Below are positions 10,311-22,945 of a DNA stretch of 64,000 nt, piece after piece; the first letter of the stretch is position 1, and each line of letters starts with the position of its first letter. The stretch covers positions 41,435 to 105,434 of the forward strand of contig JAVTVJ010000223.1 in the NCBI GenBank assembly GCA_034509425.1. Direction: 5' to 3'. The notes under the pieces were generated by a model. The model saw only the letters and a list, made by a program, of their open reading frames with translations. It was not told where the DNA came from and did not search any database. Position numbers and translations under genes: made by a program. This stretch comes from Eopsaltria australis. Taxonomy: Eukaryota; Chordata; Aves; Passeriformes; Petroicidae.

Positions 10311-13300
10311 TCAGGAGGACTTGTCCCGCACGTGCTCCATGATTCTCTTCAGGCCCTGCCAGGTCTCGGTGGCGGTGGGGACGATCTGGTTGGCGGGCAG
10401 CAGGAACCCGTAGCGCCCCGTGTCCCTCAGCTCGAAGGCAAAGGAATATTTGATGCCACTGTCGTAGGCCCAGTCAATGCTGCCTCCACTGGCTTGGTCT
10501 GCAAGGGAAAGGGAGGTGAGCCACAGGGGTGAGCAGAGGGACGGTGCAGTTCTGCTGTCCTGCTGGTTGTGTTTGAGGGGACAAGGATGAGCTCTGCTTG
10601 GGGACACTCAACGCAGCAGCATCGTGGCTTCCACCAGGGCCAGGCCCTGTGGGCAGGACGGGGATTGTTGTCCTGGGACAGCCCAAAAAAGCTCTGAGTG
10701 GCCAAATACTCACAGATGGTGCTGCAGATGGTGCCCACTTGGAAGGTGGTGCCGTAGAGGGAGCGGATGGAACTGGCAGCGGCTCTTCCCAGAGATTCCT
10801 GGAGGGGAGAAGATGAAGGGAAGGTCAGGAAGCAGCCACAATTCCTGAGATTGAACACAAGTTACACCAGAAATCTCCAAACTGCTCTGGAGATGAGTTT
10901 TAGGAGGTGCCACTGCAGGTGAGTTAACTCCCAGCAGGTTCTGTGACTGTTCATGCAGTGTTTCCCTCACTGGCTTGTCAAGGGAAGGCTCAAGAGATCC
11001 CAGGAATTCCCAAGGAAATTGGTATCCCCCCAATACTCCAGGGTCAACTTTGTGCTTACTTCAACTACAGAATGGGGGTTGGATGGAAAACAGAGCCAGG
11101 TTCTTCATGGAATAGGAAAAAAGGCACCAAATTGCCACAGAGGAACTGCATTTAGGTATTGGGAAGAAAGAAAATCCCCGTGAGATTAGGGAAACTTTGG
11201 GATGAGCTTGAAAAAGCTGTGCAATTTGTCTTTAGAAATATCAAACCAAATCAAAACAATTATCAAAACTCAGACTGATAATTGGCTCTGACACCAAAGC
11301 TCTCTGAGCACAGGGTTAGAACAGAGACTCCAGAGGTTTTTCCCGTTGGAATGATGGATGTGAGCTCCACATTGCCTCAGAGATGTCATTCCAGCTGTGG
11401 AGCTGTCGTTAGGGGAGAGCGTGGAAAGCGCAGCAAGGCAGCAGAACAGAAGAGAAGGTGGTAAAGGCAAGTCCTTGAGTCTCACCAGCTCAGCATAATC
11501 ATCAGGCCTGGTGCATTTGTATCCATAGGGATACATCAGGAGCTGGGAATAACTGTGCAGGGTCAGGAAGGCCTTGAAGTTTCCGTGGCTCTTGATGAAG
11601 TCCACAACAGATTTCACCTCCACCTCGGAGTTGGCGCTGGGCCCGTGGTAGGAGTCGGAGCAGGGTTTGTCACTGGCTCCAGGACCTGGTGGAGCAAGAG
11701 GGATCAAAGTGAGGGAGTGGAATTCCTGGGAGGTCAGGGCAGGCCCACACAAAGCTGGGCTTTCCCAAGGACAGGGCAGCAGCCAAAGCAAGGCTTAAAT
11801 GCTGATAAATGCTCAGAGAGCAGGGACAGAGTGTGAATGTTCAAGGGATGTACTCTGAGATGATGCAGCCTGGAACAGGTTGCCCAGAAACCCAGGAATC
11901 CACATTCCTGGAGATGCTGGATGAGGCTTGGAACAACCTGGGACAGTGGAAGGTGTCTTTGCCCATGGCAGGGAGTGGAATTAATAATATTTAAGGTCCT
12001 TCCACCCCAAACCATTCTGTGATCCCATGATTCCGTCTCATCCTGTGCTCAGGGTGATGAATCCCCTTTATAAAGGCAATTTCTGGTTCTGTGTGATAGG
12101 ATCCAGAATCCAGGAGCTTCATCCCTACCTCCAAAGCCAGCATCCCAGTTCCTGTTGGGATCGACTCCGACGCAGATGCTGCCGGGGATCTTGGAGCGGG
12201 TTTTCCTCCACATGCGATTCTGTGGCAGAGAAATGCTTCAAGAGGGAGCAGGTCTGGGGGCTGGCACCCAAACTGCTCCCCAGGAAGAGCTGCCATCCGT
12301 GAGGGGTTGATCCTAGGAATGACCCCAAAGTATTTCTGACTGCCAAGATGGGCCAGAAATCAGATGTGTTTACAAAACCTGGGGTATTTACAGCGGGTTA
12401 GGATGGGTTAGACAAGTAATGAGGATTTTTATCTGCCCAGCCCTTTGGTAACTGCTCTCACAGCACTAAGACTTTCAGAGCCCACTTCCCTCGTGTTAAT
12501 GATTTCCTTGGAAAAGCCAGGAATGTCACAGAGCTGACTCACCGAGGTGTGAGTGTACACAAAGCCATCGGGGTTGGCCACGGGCAGCAGGAAAAGATCC
12601 ATCTTGTCCAGCAGGGAGGTGATGGAAGCGTCTGTTCCGTAGTCAGAGGCAATCTAGGCAGAGACAGAGCACACCCTGCTCAGCAGAGCAACTCCTTCCC
12701 AAATGTTCCTCCCCTCATGGCCTGGGACAGAGGAAAGGCTGGATTTTGGGGCAGGGAGATGAGAAACATCCATTATCTGCTGGCCATAACTGTTCCTTGT
12801 TATACATGGGGCGAGCAGTGAATCTGTTCTGTGATTTTAGTCTGAAGACAGGAGGTCTTTGGAATAAAATAGAACAACAAAATTTCCTCCTCCCTGTCCC
12901 ACAGAACAGGCCAAGGCTGGCACTGAGGCTGAGATGGAATAGCCAGCTTGGGAATTCTCAATTGTGCTGCACTGACAGAGCTCAAGGAGCTTTTGGACAG
13001 CACTCCCAGGCACAGGGTGGCTCTTGGGGATGGATCTGTGCAGGGTCAGGATTGGACTCCATGATCCCCACGGGTCCCTTCCAACCCAGCTTTTTCTGTG
13101 ACCCTGGGACTTCTCTGGTGGCTCAGCCATTTCCAGCAGGGTTTAAACCCTCATTTATAGACAGCTGGCGGTGTGGGTATTTTGTGGAAGGAAACCAACC
13201 CCACAGCGTTTTTCTGAGTGAGCAGAGCAAAGCAGCAGAATAATCTCCAAGTCTTTGGTTATTTGTGTAACAATTCCACCCAGACCACTGCACTTTGTCT

Positions 13301-16300
13301 GCCTAAACCCAGCCATCCTAACACAACAGAGATTTCCAAATCCTGGGCGAGGCAGCCGCCACATCCTCGGGGAGCTGGCTGCTTCTGGGAGGTGAATTAA
13401 CTGAACACACAGAGGGGTGAAACCCTCTGAAAGAGCAGGAAACATTCCCAAGACACCCCAGAGGGGAGTCCCAGCTGGAGGAACCTTGTTGGCGATCCAC
13501 AGGGCGCTGGCCTGGGTGACCCACTCGCGGGAATGGATGCCGGCGTCGAGCCAGATGGCCGGGCGGTTGGAGCCTCCGGTGCTGAACTGGGAACCAAAGA
13601 GCAGCACCTCAGACTGACACCTGCCACTCAGGGACACCCCACAATAGAGCGGGGTGCTCTGGGCTGCGGTGTCTAGGGACTCAGGGAGTGGGATTTGTCC
13701 TACCTTCAGCACGTACATGGGCCGCTTCTCGTAGGATTCCCCGATCTGGATCTTCTCCACAAAGCTGTACTCGGAGGCAAGGTAGTCCAGCTCTTCATTG
13801 ATCTGAAATGGAAGGTCAAGAGCACAGAAATATCACATTGGGGACATTAAAATCACATTTATGTGTTCTGTCATTCCTTCCACAGAATCATGGACTGATT
13901 GAGGTTGGAAAGCCCAGCCCATCCCACCCCCCTGCCATGGTTCCACCATCCCAGGTTGCTCCAACCTGGCCGTGGTCACTCCCAAGGATGGGGAAGTCAC
14001 AGCTTTCCTTGGCAATAAGTTCTTTATTTCCCAATTTCAAGATTCCTTTATTTGTCTTTCTTTTGAAGGAAGGTTTATGGCATTCTGATCGACACCGTCA
14101 GGACGGCGCTGGCTGATTGCTCTGAGCACAAAAACACTGCAAAAACCAACCCCACGTGGCAGAAGGAGCTGCAAGGGCATCTTAGATCCTAACAGAGGGT
14201 GTTGGATTGAAGACAGCATGAAAAGAGAGCAGGAAAAAGCAGAATGCTCTTGCCCTGAGGTACTCACATCATCCAGAGTGTGGTAAGTACCAAAGTCAAA
14301 GCTGCCGCTGCGCTGCCTCTGGGCGCTCTCGGCCATGTCTTGCTTTTCTTTATCCAGAACATCCTGAAAGAACACATCCAAATGGTGAGAAGTGTCTGCT
14401 TCACTTGCTAGAACACAAATAAATGAAGAGGCAGGGAGTTAATGCTGGTTCCGATGCCCTTTGGGGATTACTGCTCATGAGGAAATGGCAGATTAGTGCC
14501 CGGGTGGGTGATTTTTATCATGAACTCCTCTCAGCAGAGTTTAGTGAGTGATGAGTAACTTCAGTGCTGGGATTCCCAAATGTCCGGGGTGCAATTCCAC
14601 GTGGAATTCCTCCAACTGATCAGCAGAGCCCTGTGGAACCTGGGAGTTTATTGGTGTCACTACTCAGAGAACACCTGCAGCGATCCACGGATCATCCTTG
14701 AGGAATTAACCCACGAGCTATAAAATAAGGGGAGGATCCCACAGAAAACAGAGCATGGAAAAGTGGGAACGAGGCCAAATTGTGCATCAGGGTTTCCAGA
14801 AGGTGTGAGAAGTAAGTGCCAGAGGCACAGCCCACCTGCAGGTCCTCGATCAGGATGGAATAGTCAATCCTCTGGGATTCCAGGAAGGCTTTCACTGCCT
14901 GCACGCTGGCAGCAGGAATTCTCACATCCACGGGGCGGGCATAGGAAGAGGGGTTTGTCCAGAAATCCAGCTGGACAGAGAAAGGAAAAGGGATTTGGTT
15001 TGGGGAAGGCATCCTGCAAAGAGCTCTGGCAGAGCTGCAGGAATGCTGATTCCTCCCAAATCCAAGCCCTGCAATGCTCTATTCTCTGTGGCCTCACCAC
15101 AGCCTTGTCTCAGGTCATGTGATAAACAAACACCAAGGGGCTTGAGGCAGTTTTTTTCATCGCCTTCAAGGCTTCAGTCACAAAAACAAGAGAAATTTTA
15201 GCTGTCTCTGATGATTATTTTATTATTTCTCCCTTTTACTAGAAATAATTTCAAGAAAAACTCCACATTCCAGTCTCAGGCAACATGAAACCCATTGCTT
15301 TCATTTCTCCTTTAGCAGCACTTTAGTAGGACTTCATTTCTCTCCTTTAGTAGGACTTTCCTAAATTTTAATTTCTAAATTATTCATATAATATTTTTTA
15401 ATCCAGCAATGTTAGAAAGTGATGTTAAAAATTCTCACCGATGGCAATAAGAACAGCAATAACCTGGAATGTTACAGTGTGTTTTCCAGTTTCAATAAAA
15501 CATAGAGCAACTAATAAATTCCTTCCACAACCCTGGGAGACAAAACATGGCCATTCCCACTGGAAAAACAAGTTTTTTTCACCACTGAGATTAAGATCTA
15601 AATTTCAAATACGATGTAAACCCAATAGGAAAAAAAATATCAATTCTAGCACTCCTGAACACTGAGCTGCTACTCGAACTTGCAGGTCAAATTTCAAGTG
15701 TTGAGAGAGTAAATTTATTTATTTATTTCTGGCAGCTGCCTCGGGGTGATGGGAACCTTCTAAATGAGATGCAGATTCACCCCTGCTCTGTCTGAAATAT
15801 TCCCAAATGTCTCTGGACCCACCTGCAGGTGTTCCAGCGATTCCAAAAGCTGCAGCTGCTTCACCTCCTCCTCATTTTTGGTCTTGATTCGGAGCACCTG
15901 GTGCCTGCAATAGATCCGTGTCTTCAGAACCAGCGAGGGCCGCCTGAACTGCTTTGTTCCTGGGCTCGTTAATTCGGTGTTAATTGCGTGTTAACGGCTA
16001 TTTTAATCAGCTGATTCGGTGTCACCCGGGAGTTCAACCAACAACCTGCACCTTCCTCATAAAGGTGAGATTTAAACCGCAAGGATCCACCCTGCACCCA
16101 TCGGGTGCTTTTTTGGCAGCATCTTGCGGGAAAATAATATTTCAATTGAGTCGGGGAAGGCTCAAACACTGAACACGGGATTGATTGATTGATTTATTTC
16201 ACCATTCTGCGGCTCAGTCAGAGGCCGACACCGGCACAGGGAGGCTCGCACCATTCCAGGGGGGATGAATCAGCCTCTGGAATTGCCTCACTCCGCCGGC

Positions 16301-17434
16301 TGGAGCGATAAACTCAGCGGCCGGGAGCACAGCCCGGCACCTGCACGATCAGGGACCTTTTCAGGATGGAAATGAGGTCAAAAGGGGCTCTCGGTTGTGT
16401 GGGTGTTTATTCACAGCGCGGCCTCAGCTGCTGGGAACGGACTCGTTTACACCAGATTTACACCGGGTTTACACCAGGTTCCTCTCCCTGCCAGCTGAGG
16501 GATAAGATCCCTTTGTTGATCCGAGTTAAATCGGCTCTGAAGGCGCTTTTCCACATGAATAGTTTATTATTGGATTCTCCATCGCCAGGAGAGGATTGGA
16601 TTCTGCTGTGAATTACCCGCAGCTGCTGAGGAATGGATTCACGAAAATTCAATTCAGAATTCAATGATCAAAACAGCCCCTCCTGGCTTCACAAATCCCT
16701 GAGTTTTATTTATATCATTTTTTTTTTAGTCTTAATCCTTCAACCTTCATATGCACCTTAATCCTTTTATTTCTATCATGACATTATTTCTATCATTTTT
16801 TAAAATCTTAATCCTTAAACCTTCATACACAGATTTACTGACTGCAATCCAGTGCTCACTTACTGCACCTCAGGATTTATCCAGCAGGGTTTTCTAATCT
16901 TTAATTCTTATTAAGGCTCTTCCAAGGTCAGCGAGGCTGTGAGGAAATACCCCGTGGGAGAATTTTTGCAATGCAACATAAAGATAAAAACCTTTAGAAT
17001 GTAATGGTTGGAAATGAGGATTTGAAATGCTTAGAAAGGAGGAAAGAAGAGGAAGAAAGAGAAATAAGAAACTAGGGGGGAGAAAAGGGAAATGAGTGAA
17101 CTTGCTGATCTGAGGAGAGGCAAAATCAAGCCTTGGATGAGCAGAAATTGAGGATCTCAACTCCACAGCTGGACCCTCCTCCTTAGGAAACCCAAAAGAA
17201 TGTAAAGAGAGGATCCTTCCAACACCAGAGCAGCAAAGCAACACGAAAAATCAGTCCCAAAAAACAAAAAAAAAGTGCCCCAAGCAGATTCTGTGAAGCT
17301 GAGATCATGACAAACAAGTGGAGAGCAGGCCTAAATGAAAGGTTTTCCAGCCACAGAAGTGTAACTCACCCAACGAAGGTCTCCAGGCACAGGGAAGCCC
17401 CGAGGAGGGCGCTGAAGATCAAGATCAGCTTCAT
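10311..17434 (-). CDS. CPA2: Carboxypeptidase A2-like precursor, complete
   Basis: M14 zinc carboxypeptidase of 417 aa. Exons 5'->3': 17370-17434, 15823-15904, 14836-14970, 14268-14363, 13704-13802, 13485-13586, 12543-12653, 12129-12219, 11486-11685, 10714-10798, 10311-10498; lengths sum to 1254. Signal peptide [16 protein letters not shown]. The propeptide ends QRQR before SGSFDF, a normal tryptic activation site. Catalytic set: [30 protein letters not shown], split Tyr248 codon, Ile255, Glu270. Residue 268 is Ala (SFAFELRD), which in mammalian CPA2 widens the S1' pocket for bulky aromatic side chains (CPA1 has Thr); [13 protein letters not shown] also matches CPA2. Human CPA4 shares LLPVANPDG, so this gene may represent the common CPA2/CPA4 lineage. 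VDSNRNW has Ser where the family usually has Pro. Confidence 0.9.
11865..12035 (+). mobile_element. CR1-type LINE 3' end in CPA2 intron 8
   Basis: It reads 'ggaacaggttgcccag' then 'cctgggacagtggaaggtg', then AAACCATTCTGTGAT near the end, the classic avian CR1 3' terminus in sense. Confidence 0.75.
13034..13112 (+). mobile_element. CR1 3' end remnant in CPA2 intron 6
   Basis: A short 'gactccatgatccc' plus GGGTCCCTTCCAACCCAGC block ends in TTCTGTGACCC. Confidence 0.55.
13880..14000 (-). mobile_element. CR1 3' end fragment in CPA2 intron 4
   Basis: It starts CACAGAATCATGGACTGATT and continues GAGGTTGGAAAGCCC, then 'ggttgctccaacctggcc'. This is the reverse complement of a CR1 3' end. Confidence 0.65.
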
Positions 17435-17471
17435 GATCGCAGGAAGGTTCAGCAGGGCCTGGCAAAGGGGA

Positions 17472-17478
17472 ATTTATA
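17472..17478 (-). promoter_or_regulatory. CPA2 TATA box
   Basis: The minus strand reads TATAAAT inside TGTATAAATTCC, about 40 bases before the CPA2 ATG, so the leader would be only about 10-15 bases long. Confidence 0.65.
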
Positions 17479-20400
17479 CAGAGCTTTATTTTTCAGATAA
17501 AACATTCCTGATAGAAGCTATCGCTCCATGTGATCGAGTTCTCACATTTATCAGAGCCTTCAAGGCAACCAGCAGGCAGATTTCACCTCCAACAACAACA
17601 ACAAAAAAAAAATATTTTCCACTGACACATCCAAACCAGGGGGGAGGAGTCAGTCCCAAAGCTCTGACCACAAAAATGTGGGTGTCCTTTCACCCGGTTT
17701 TCAGGGCAGAGGAAAACAGGGACAGACTGAGCTCATCCCAGCTCTCACTGGGATTGGGGAGCTCTGCCAGCCCCCTCCTGGTGGTGGGGATTTCTCTGAG
17801 TTGTCCATTCCTTGTTCCAGAGGATATTTGAGGAGTTGTTGGGAGGGCTGAGCTGTGGGAATGTTCTCCCGTGGGAATTCCCAGCTGTGGCTGCCCCACA
17901 GTTGCAGGCAGAGCCACGGGGCCGCTGGATAAACTTTGTGTTTATCCAAATGAAAAGGTCACCGAGGGACAGGCAGGAGCTGATCACACCTGGGGCTCCT
18001 GGGGATGGCTCAGCTGCTCAGTCACCCCAGGAGAACAGGGAAAGGAATTCCCTGAGGAAACTTTGAATAAAGATCTCACTTGGATCACTCAGCACCTCCC
18101 TGAGGAGGCTCCTCTCACCCCCACGGGTGCCCTGTGCAGTTCACAGTTCCAAGCAAGTCTTTTGCCTCGTGTTTTTGGGAACCAAAGGAGCCCCAGGCAG
18201 GGATTAGCCCTGTTCTGGCCTGCAGGATTGAGTCATCTTGCAACTGCTGTGTCTTGGGGGCACCAGGAGAACTGCTCTGGTCTCTAAGGTTTAACCAAAC
18301 CCAGACCCTGGGGAAAAAGATCTCCAGTCAACTTCAACCAAATAACAAAAATCCATCCCAAGAGACAGGAGCCACCACAGGAATTCCCAGCAATGCTGGT
18401 GCAAGGCAAATCCCACCTGTGGCTTCCAGACTCCAATATTTCACAAGGAACCAGCTCCCTGTCCACACCTCCTGCCACAGTTCACTCTTTGAAAACAGGA
18501 AGGAGGGATTTAATCTGGGGCAAAATTAGAGCCTGTTTCATTACTCATGCTGCATCCCACAGGGATTGAAGGGCTGCCAGGAGACCCTGCCAAAGCTGAT
18601 TCAGGATCCAAAGGATCCCAACAAGCTCTGAGTGCCCTCATCAGCATCCTCTGGGGCCTCCACCCACTGCATTTCAGGAGCTGCATCTAAATCCAAACTT
18701 GAGGAATTAACACCGTAAGGTCCTAAAGGGTTTGGAGAAGAGCCCTGAGCCACGGGGATCTATGAAATTGGAGTGAAGCCAGAGGAATCCATGGAGCTGC
18801 TCCAGGGCTGGAGCCCAACTCTGGAGGCAGGCTGGGAGAGCTGGGGGTGCTCACCTGGAGAGGAGAAGGCTCCAGGGAGAGCTTCCAGAACATTCCAGGG
18901 GCTTCAGGGGAGCTGCAGAGGGACTGGGGACAAGGCCTGGAGGGACAGGACACAGGGAATGGCTTCCCAGTGCCAGAGGACAGGGATGGATGGGATATTG
19001 GGAAGGAATTCCTGGCTGGGCTGGAATTCCCAGAGCAACTGTGGCTATCCCTGGAATGTCCAAGGCCAGGCTGGAGCAGCCTGGAAGGGCTGGAACTGGG
19101 TGATCTTTAAGGTCCCTTCCCACCCAAACCACTGTGGGATTTGAAGAGTCTGAAAACAGCTCAGCGTTGATCCCAGGGTCCCAAAGGGGAGCAGCAGCAA
19201 GGCAAAGGTGACAGCAAAGGCAGGTGACAGCAGGGACCTCACCACAAGCAGCAGAGCCCCAGGGCATCCAACCACGAGGAGCAGAGCAGCTCTGGTGGCT
19301 CTGACCACGTCCAGGTCCTCACACAGCTCCCAGGATGTCACCGAGCACAGCTCAAACAAGGCCCAGAACAGCTGGGCTGAGCTTAAATGCAGCTGGCAGA
19401 GGCCGGGGCGTGGGTGAGGCCAGGCAGGGCTGTCCTGCAGCGTGGGTGGCATGGGATGGGATGGGGTGGGACATGGGACGTGCTGCCCACAGAGCCCTGC
19501 AGTCACTGGGTGACTCAGGATCACCCTGGTGACACCTCAGGAGGTGACAGCTTAAATCAATCCTGCCCAGCCAAACCCTCCCCTTGCCTAAAACCCCTGC
19601 ACTGAGGCACATTCTCACAGTGCTGCCACCAGAGAGGCCACAATGGACACAAATCCCCCAAAAACAACAAGAAAAGACTCAAAAATCATTCCATTTCAGT
19701 GGAGTCCGTCCATGTTTGTAACATCTGGGCCCTCAAATGATGCAAACCAAGGTCCAGTGTTTCTTTAGGAAAAAACCATTTTTTTTTTAGGAAAAAAATC
19801 CCAGAAATATTTCACCTTTAGACAGAAATATTTCACTGCCATGGCCAAGGGCTCCACTCATCTCCTGGATAATCAAGGTTAATTGGCTACAACGCCAATT
19901 TATTTCGGATTACTGATTAAAGAACTATTATTTCTGTCAATAATGGATTACCTCCATGTAAATACCCTTGGAAATGCCCTGGATAAAGAATGAGTAGGGG
20001 TTTCAGTGAGTGGTTTATCATTTGTACACTGAGAATTCATTTTAGAAGCAGATCTTTATTATTACTTTGATCATTAAATCATCGATGAAGTTTGTGAAAA
20101 TTAACCCTGACAAACTTCAATGAACAGACCCAAAGAATTTGAAGATTGGGCACGTGGGATCTAAATTTATGGTACTTTAAGGATGTTGGAGTAACCAGAA
20201 AATGAGTGGAAATTAAGGCCTGAAAGGTTTGTCATGTCTGAGAAAAAGAGAGCAAAATACAAAATAATTCGGACTAAAAAAACCCGAGGAAATTAACAGG
20301 GAATACAATACTAATTAATGAAGATGATTATGCAAATTGGAACGAATGAATATTAATTTATTGGTTAAAATATAGAAAGAAGTGAAGAAGTTTCATATTG

Positions 20401-20740
20401 GGGTTATTGTAGAGCCCTGAACTTTGTCAGCCACACACACACGAACTTTGGCCAAGAATAAATACCTGACTTGCTAATAGTTTTTAGAAGACAGTGGTAG
20501 GAGTCCTATTTATCCCGAATGTTTCGGTGACACTTGTACAGAAATATGAACTTGTGCTTGCACAGAAATATGAAGTCAGACCTACACAAAAATATGAAAT
20601 TACACTTGCACAGCACGCAAATAGACCTAAAACCCCTTAAAATTTTACCTGACTGAGGCAACGTGTTGGTCTGACAGACATGGCAATGTGTAATTAAACA
20701 ATTTAGCTAGAAAGACAATTTTAAAAAATAGAAACAGCGA
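17479..20740. other. Intergenic region between CPA2 and TMEM209 (head to head)
   Basis: No exon was recognised. A CR1 fragment lies at 18776-19140. From 19640 to 20740 the sequence is AT-rich with no coding signal, and includes three diverged ~28-base tandem units with 'cagaaatatgaa' cores at 20528-20610. I looked for SSMEM1 and a fourth carboxypeptidase, which occupy this area in human, and found neither. Confidence 0.6.
18776..19140 (+). mobile_element. CR1-type LINE 3' fragment
   Basis: Same ordered blocks as 9808-10150, including GGAATGGCTTCCCAGTGCCA, ending with 'aaggtcccttcccacccaaaccactgtggga', the CR1 3' terminus. It continues further 5' (18776-18850) than the first copy. Confidence 0.8.
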
Positions 20741-20991
20741 AACGCGTCCCCGTGAGGGCCCCTTCGCCCCCCCCAACATGGCGGCCCCCTCACGCCCTTC
20801 CCGCCAAAACCCGTCCGCGAGCGCCCTCCCCCTCAGCCCCGCCCCCCGGCGCTGCCCGTGACGCGGCGCGAGCGCCCGCGCAGGCGCAGAGAGCGCGAGG
20901 CCGCGGCGGCGTGAGGGGAGCGGAGACCGCGGCGGGAAACGGGAGAAACCTGCACGGCCTGAGGGGAAAACGGGACAGATCCGGACAGAGG
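20740..20991 (+). promoter_or_regulatory. TMEM209 CpG-rich promoter and non-coding first exon
   Basis: An abrupt change from AT-rich to CpG-rich DNA. AACATGGCGGCC at 20775-20786 is a YY1-type element often found at the start sites of housekeeping genes. There is no TATA box. A consensus donor (ACAGAG|GTGAGG) follows position 20991, so a non-coding exon of roughly 100-200 bases probably ends there and joins the coding exon at 23247. The exon start is not determined. Confidence 0.6.
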
Positions 20992-22560
20992 TGAGGAGAA
21001 ACTCGGGGAGAGAGAGAAACCTGCCCGGCGTGAGGGGAAAACGGGACAGATCCGGACAGAGGTGAGGGGAAATTACTAGAGAGAAAAGGGGAGAAACCTG
21101 CCCGGCGTGAGGGGAAACGGAACAGATCCGGACTGAGGTGAGGGGAAACTCGGGGAGAGAGAGAAACCTGCCCGGTCTGAGGGGAGACGGGACAGATCCG
21201 GGCTGAGGTAAGGGGAAATTACTAGAGAGAAAAGGGGAGAAACCTGCCCGGCGTGAGGGGAAACGGGACAGATCCGGACAGAGGTGAGGAGAAACTCGGG
21301 GAGAGAGAGAAACCTGCCCGGCCTGAGGGGAAACGGGACAGATCCGGACAGAGGTGAGGAGAAACTCGGGGAGAGAGAGAAACCTGCCCGGCCTGAGGGG
21401 AAAAGGGACAGATCCGGACTGAGGTGAGGGGAAACTCGGGGAGAGAGAAAAGGGGAGAAACCTGCACGGCCTGAGGGGAGACGGGACAGATCCGGACAGA
21501 GGTGAGGGGAAATTACTAGAGAGAAAAGGGGAGAAACCTGCCCGGCGTGAGGGGAAACGGGACAGATCCGGACTGAGGTGAGGGGAAACTCGGGGAGAGA
21601 GAGAAACCTGCCCGGCGTGAGGGGAAACGGGACAGATCCGGACTGAGGTGAGGGGAAACTCGGGGAGAGAGAGAAACCTGCCCGGCCTGAGGGGAAACGG
21701 GACAGATCCGGACTGAGGTGAGGGGAAATTAGGAGAGAGAAAAGGGGAGAAACTGCCCGGCGTGAGGGGAAAACGGGACAGATCCGGACTGAGGTGAGGG
21801 GAAATTCGGAGAGAGAAAAGGGGAGAAACCTGCCCGGCCTCAGGGGAAGACGGGACAGATCCGGACAGAGGTGAGGGGAAATTAGGAGAGAGAAAAGGGG
21901 AGAAACTGCCCGGCCTCAGGGGAAGACGGGACAGATCCGGACAGAGGTGAGGGGAAACTCGGGGAGAGAGAGAAACCTGCCCGGCCTGAGGGGAAACGGG
22001 ACAGATCCGGACAGAGGTGAGGGGAAATTACTAGAGAGAAAAGGAGAGAAACTGCCCGGCGTGAGGGGAAAACGGGACAGATCCGGGCTGAGGTGAGGGG
22101 AAAGTCGGAGAGAGAAAAGGAGAGAAACTGCCCGGCCTCAGGGGAAGATGGGACAGATGCGGGCTGAGGAGAGGGGAAACTCGGGGAGAGAAAAGGGAGA
22201 AACCTGCCCGGCGTGAGGGGAAAACGGGAGAGATCCGGACAGAGGTGAGGGGAAATTACTAGAGAGAAAAGGAGAGAAACTGCCCGGCGTGAGGGGAAAA
22301 CGGGACAGATCCGGACTGAGGTGAGGGGAAAGTCGGAGAGAGAAAAGGGAGAAACCTGCCCGGCGTGAGGGGAAACGGGAGAGATCCGGGCTGAGGTGAG
22401 GGGAAATTACTAGAGAGAGAAACCTGCCCGGCCTGAGGGGGAAACGGGACAGATCCGGACAGAGGTGAGGGGAAATTCGGGGAGCGGAGATCCTGACGGA
22501 AAAAGGGGAAAAAACTGCCCGGCCTGAGGGGGAAAAGGGATAGATCCGGGCAGAGGTGAG
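20930..22560 (+). repeat. ~74-bp minisatellite that repeats the TMEM209 first-exon donor, about 22 copies
   Basis: Each unit carries GAAACCTGCCCGGC, CGGGACAGATCCGGAC and GAGGTGAGGGGAAA. I counted about 22 occurrences of the GATCCGG core from 20977 to 22535. Units alternate between a form with AATTACTAGAGAG and one with CTCGGGGAGAG. The 5'-most copy is the end of the presumed non-coding exon with its splice donor. Confidence 0.92.
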
Positions 22561-22945
22561 GGGAAAGTCGGGGAGAGGGGAGAGTGGGGGTTTGGGAGAA
22601 GGACGGTGAGGTTTGGGGAGGGAGAGCGGTGAAATTTGGAGAGGGAGGTTGGGAGGGGAGAAGGGAGGTTTGGGGAGGGGGATCAGAGGTTTGAGGAGGA
22701 GGACGGTGAGGTTTGGAGAGATGAAATTTGAGGAAGGGGAGAAGTTAGATTGCGGGAGTGGGAGGAGCAGTGGTTTGGGGAGAGGGGAGAAGTTTGGGAA
22801 GCGGGAGAGGTTAAATTTGGGGAGGGGGATCAGAGAGGTTTGAGGAGGATCGGAGAGGTTTGTGGTGAGGGAGAGGAGAGCTTTGGGGTGAAGTCTGGGG
22901 AGGAGAGAGCAGAAGTTTGGGGAAGAGATTGAGCTCTGGGGGGAG
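22561..22945 (+). repeat. Purine-rich G/A tract
   Basis: It is almost pure GGGGAG, GAGGTTTGGGG and AGGAGG, with no coding features, and continues from the minisatellite. G-runs could form quadruplexes on the plus (transcribed RNA) strand. Confidence 0.75.

Noticed and set aside
17479..20740. Search for SSMEM1 and CPA4, present here in human
   Set aside because: No ORF or exon set resembled either; only repeats and AT-rich DNA were seen.
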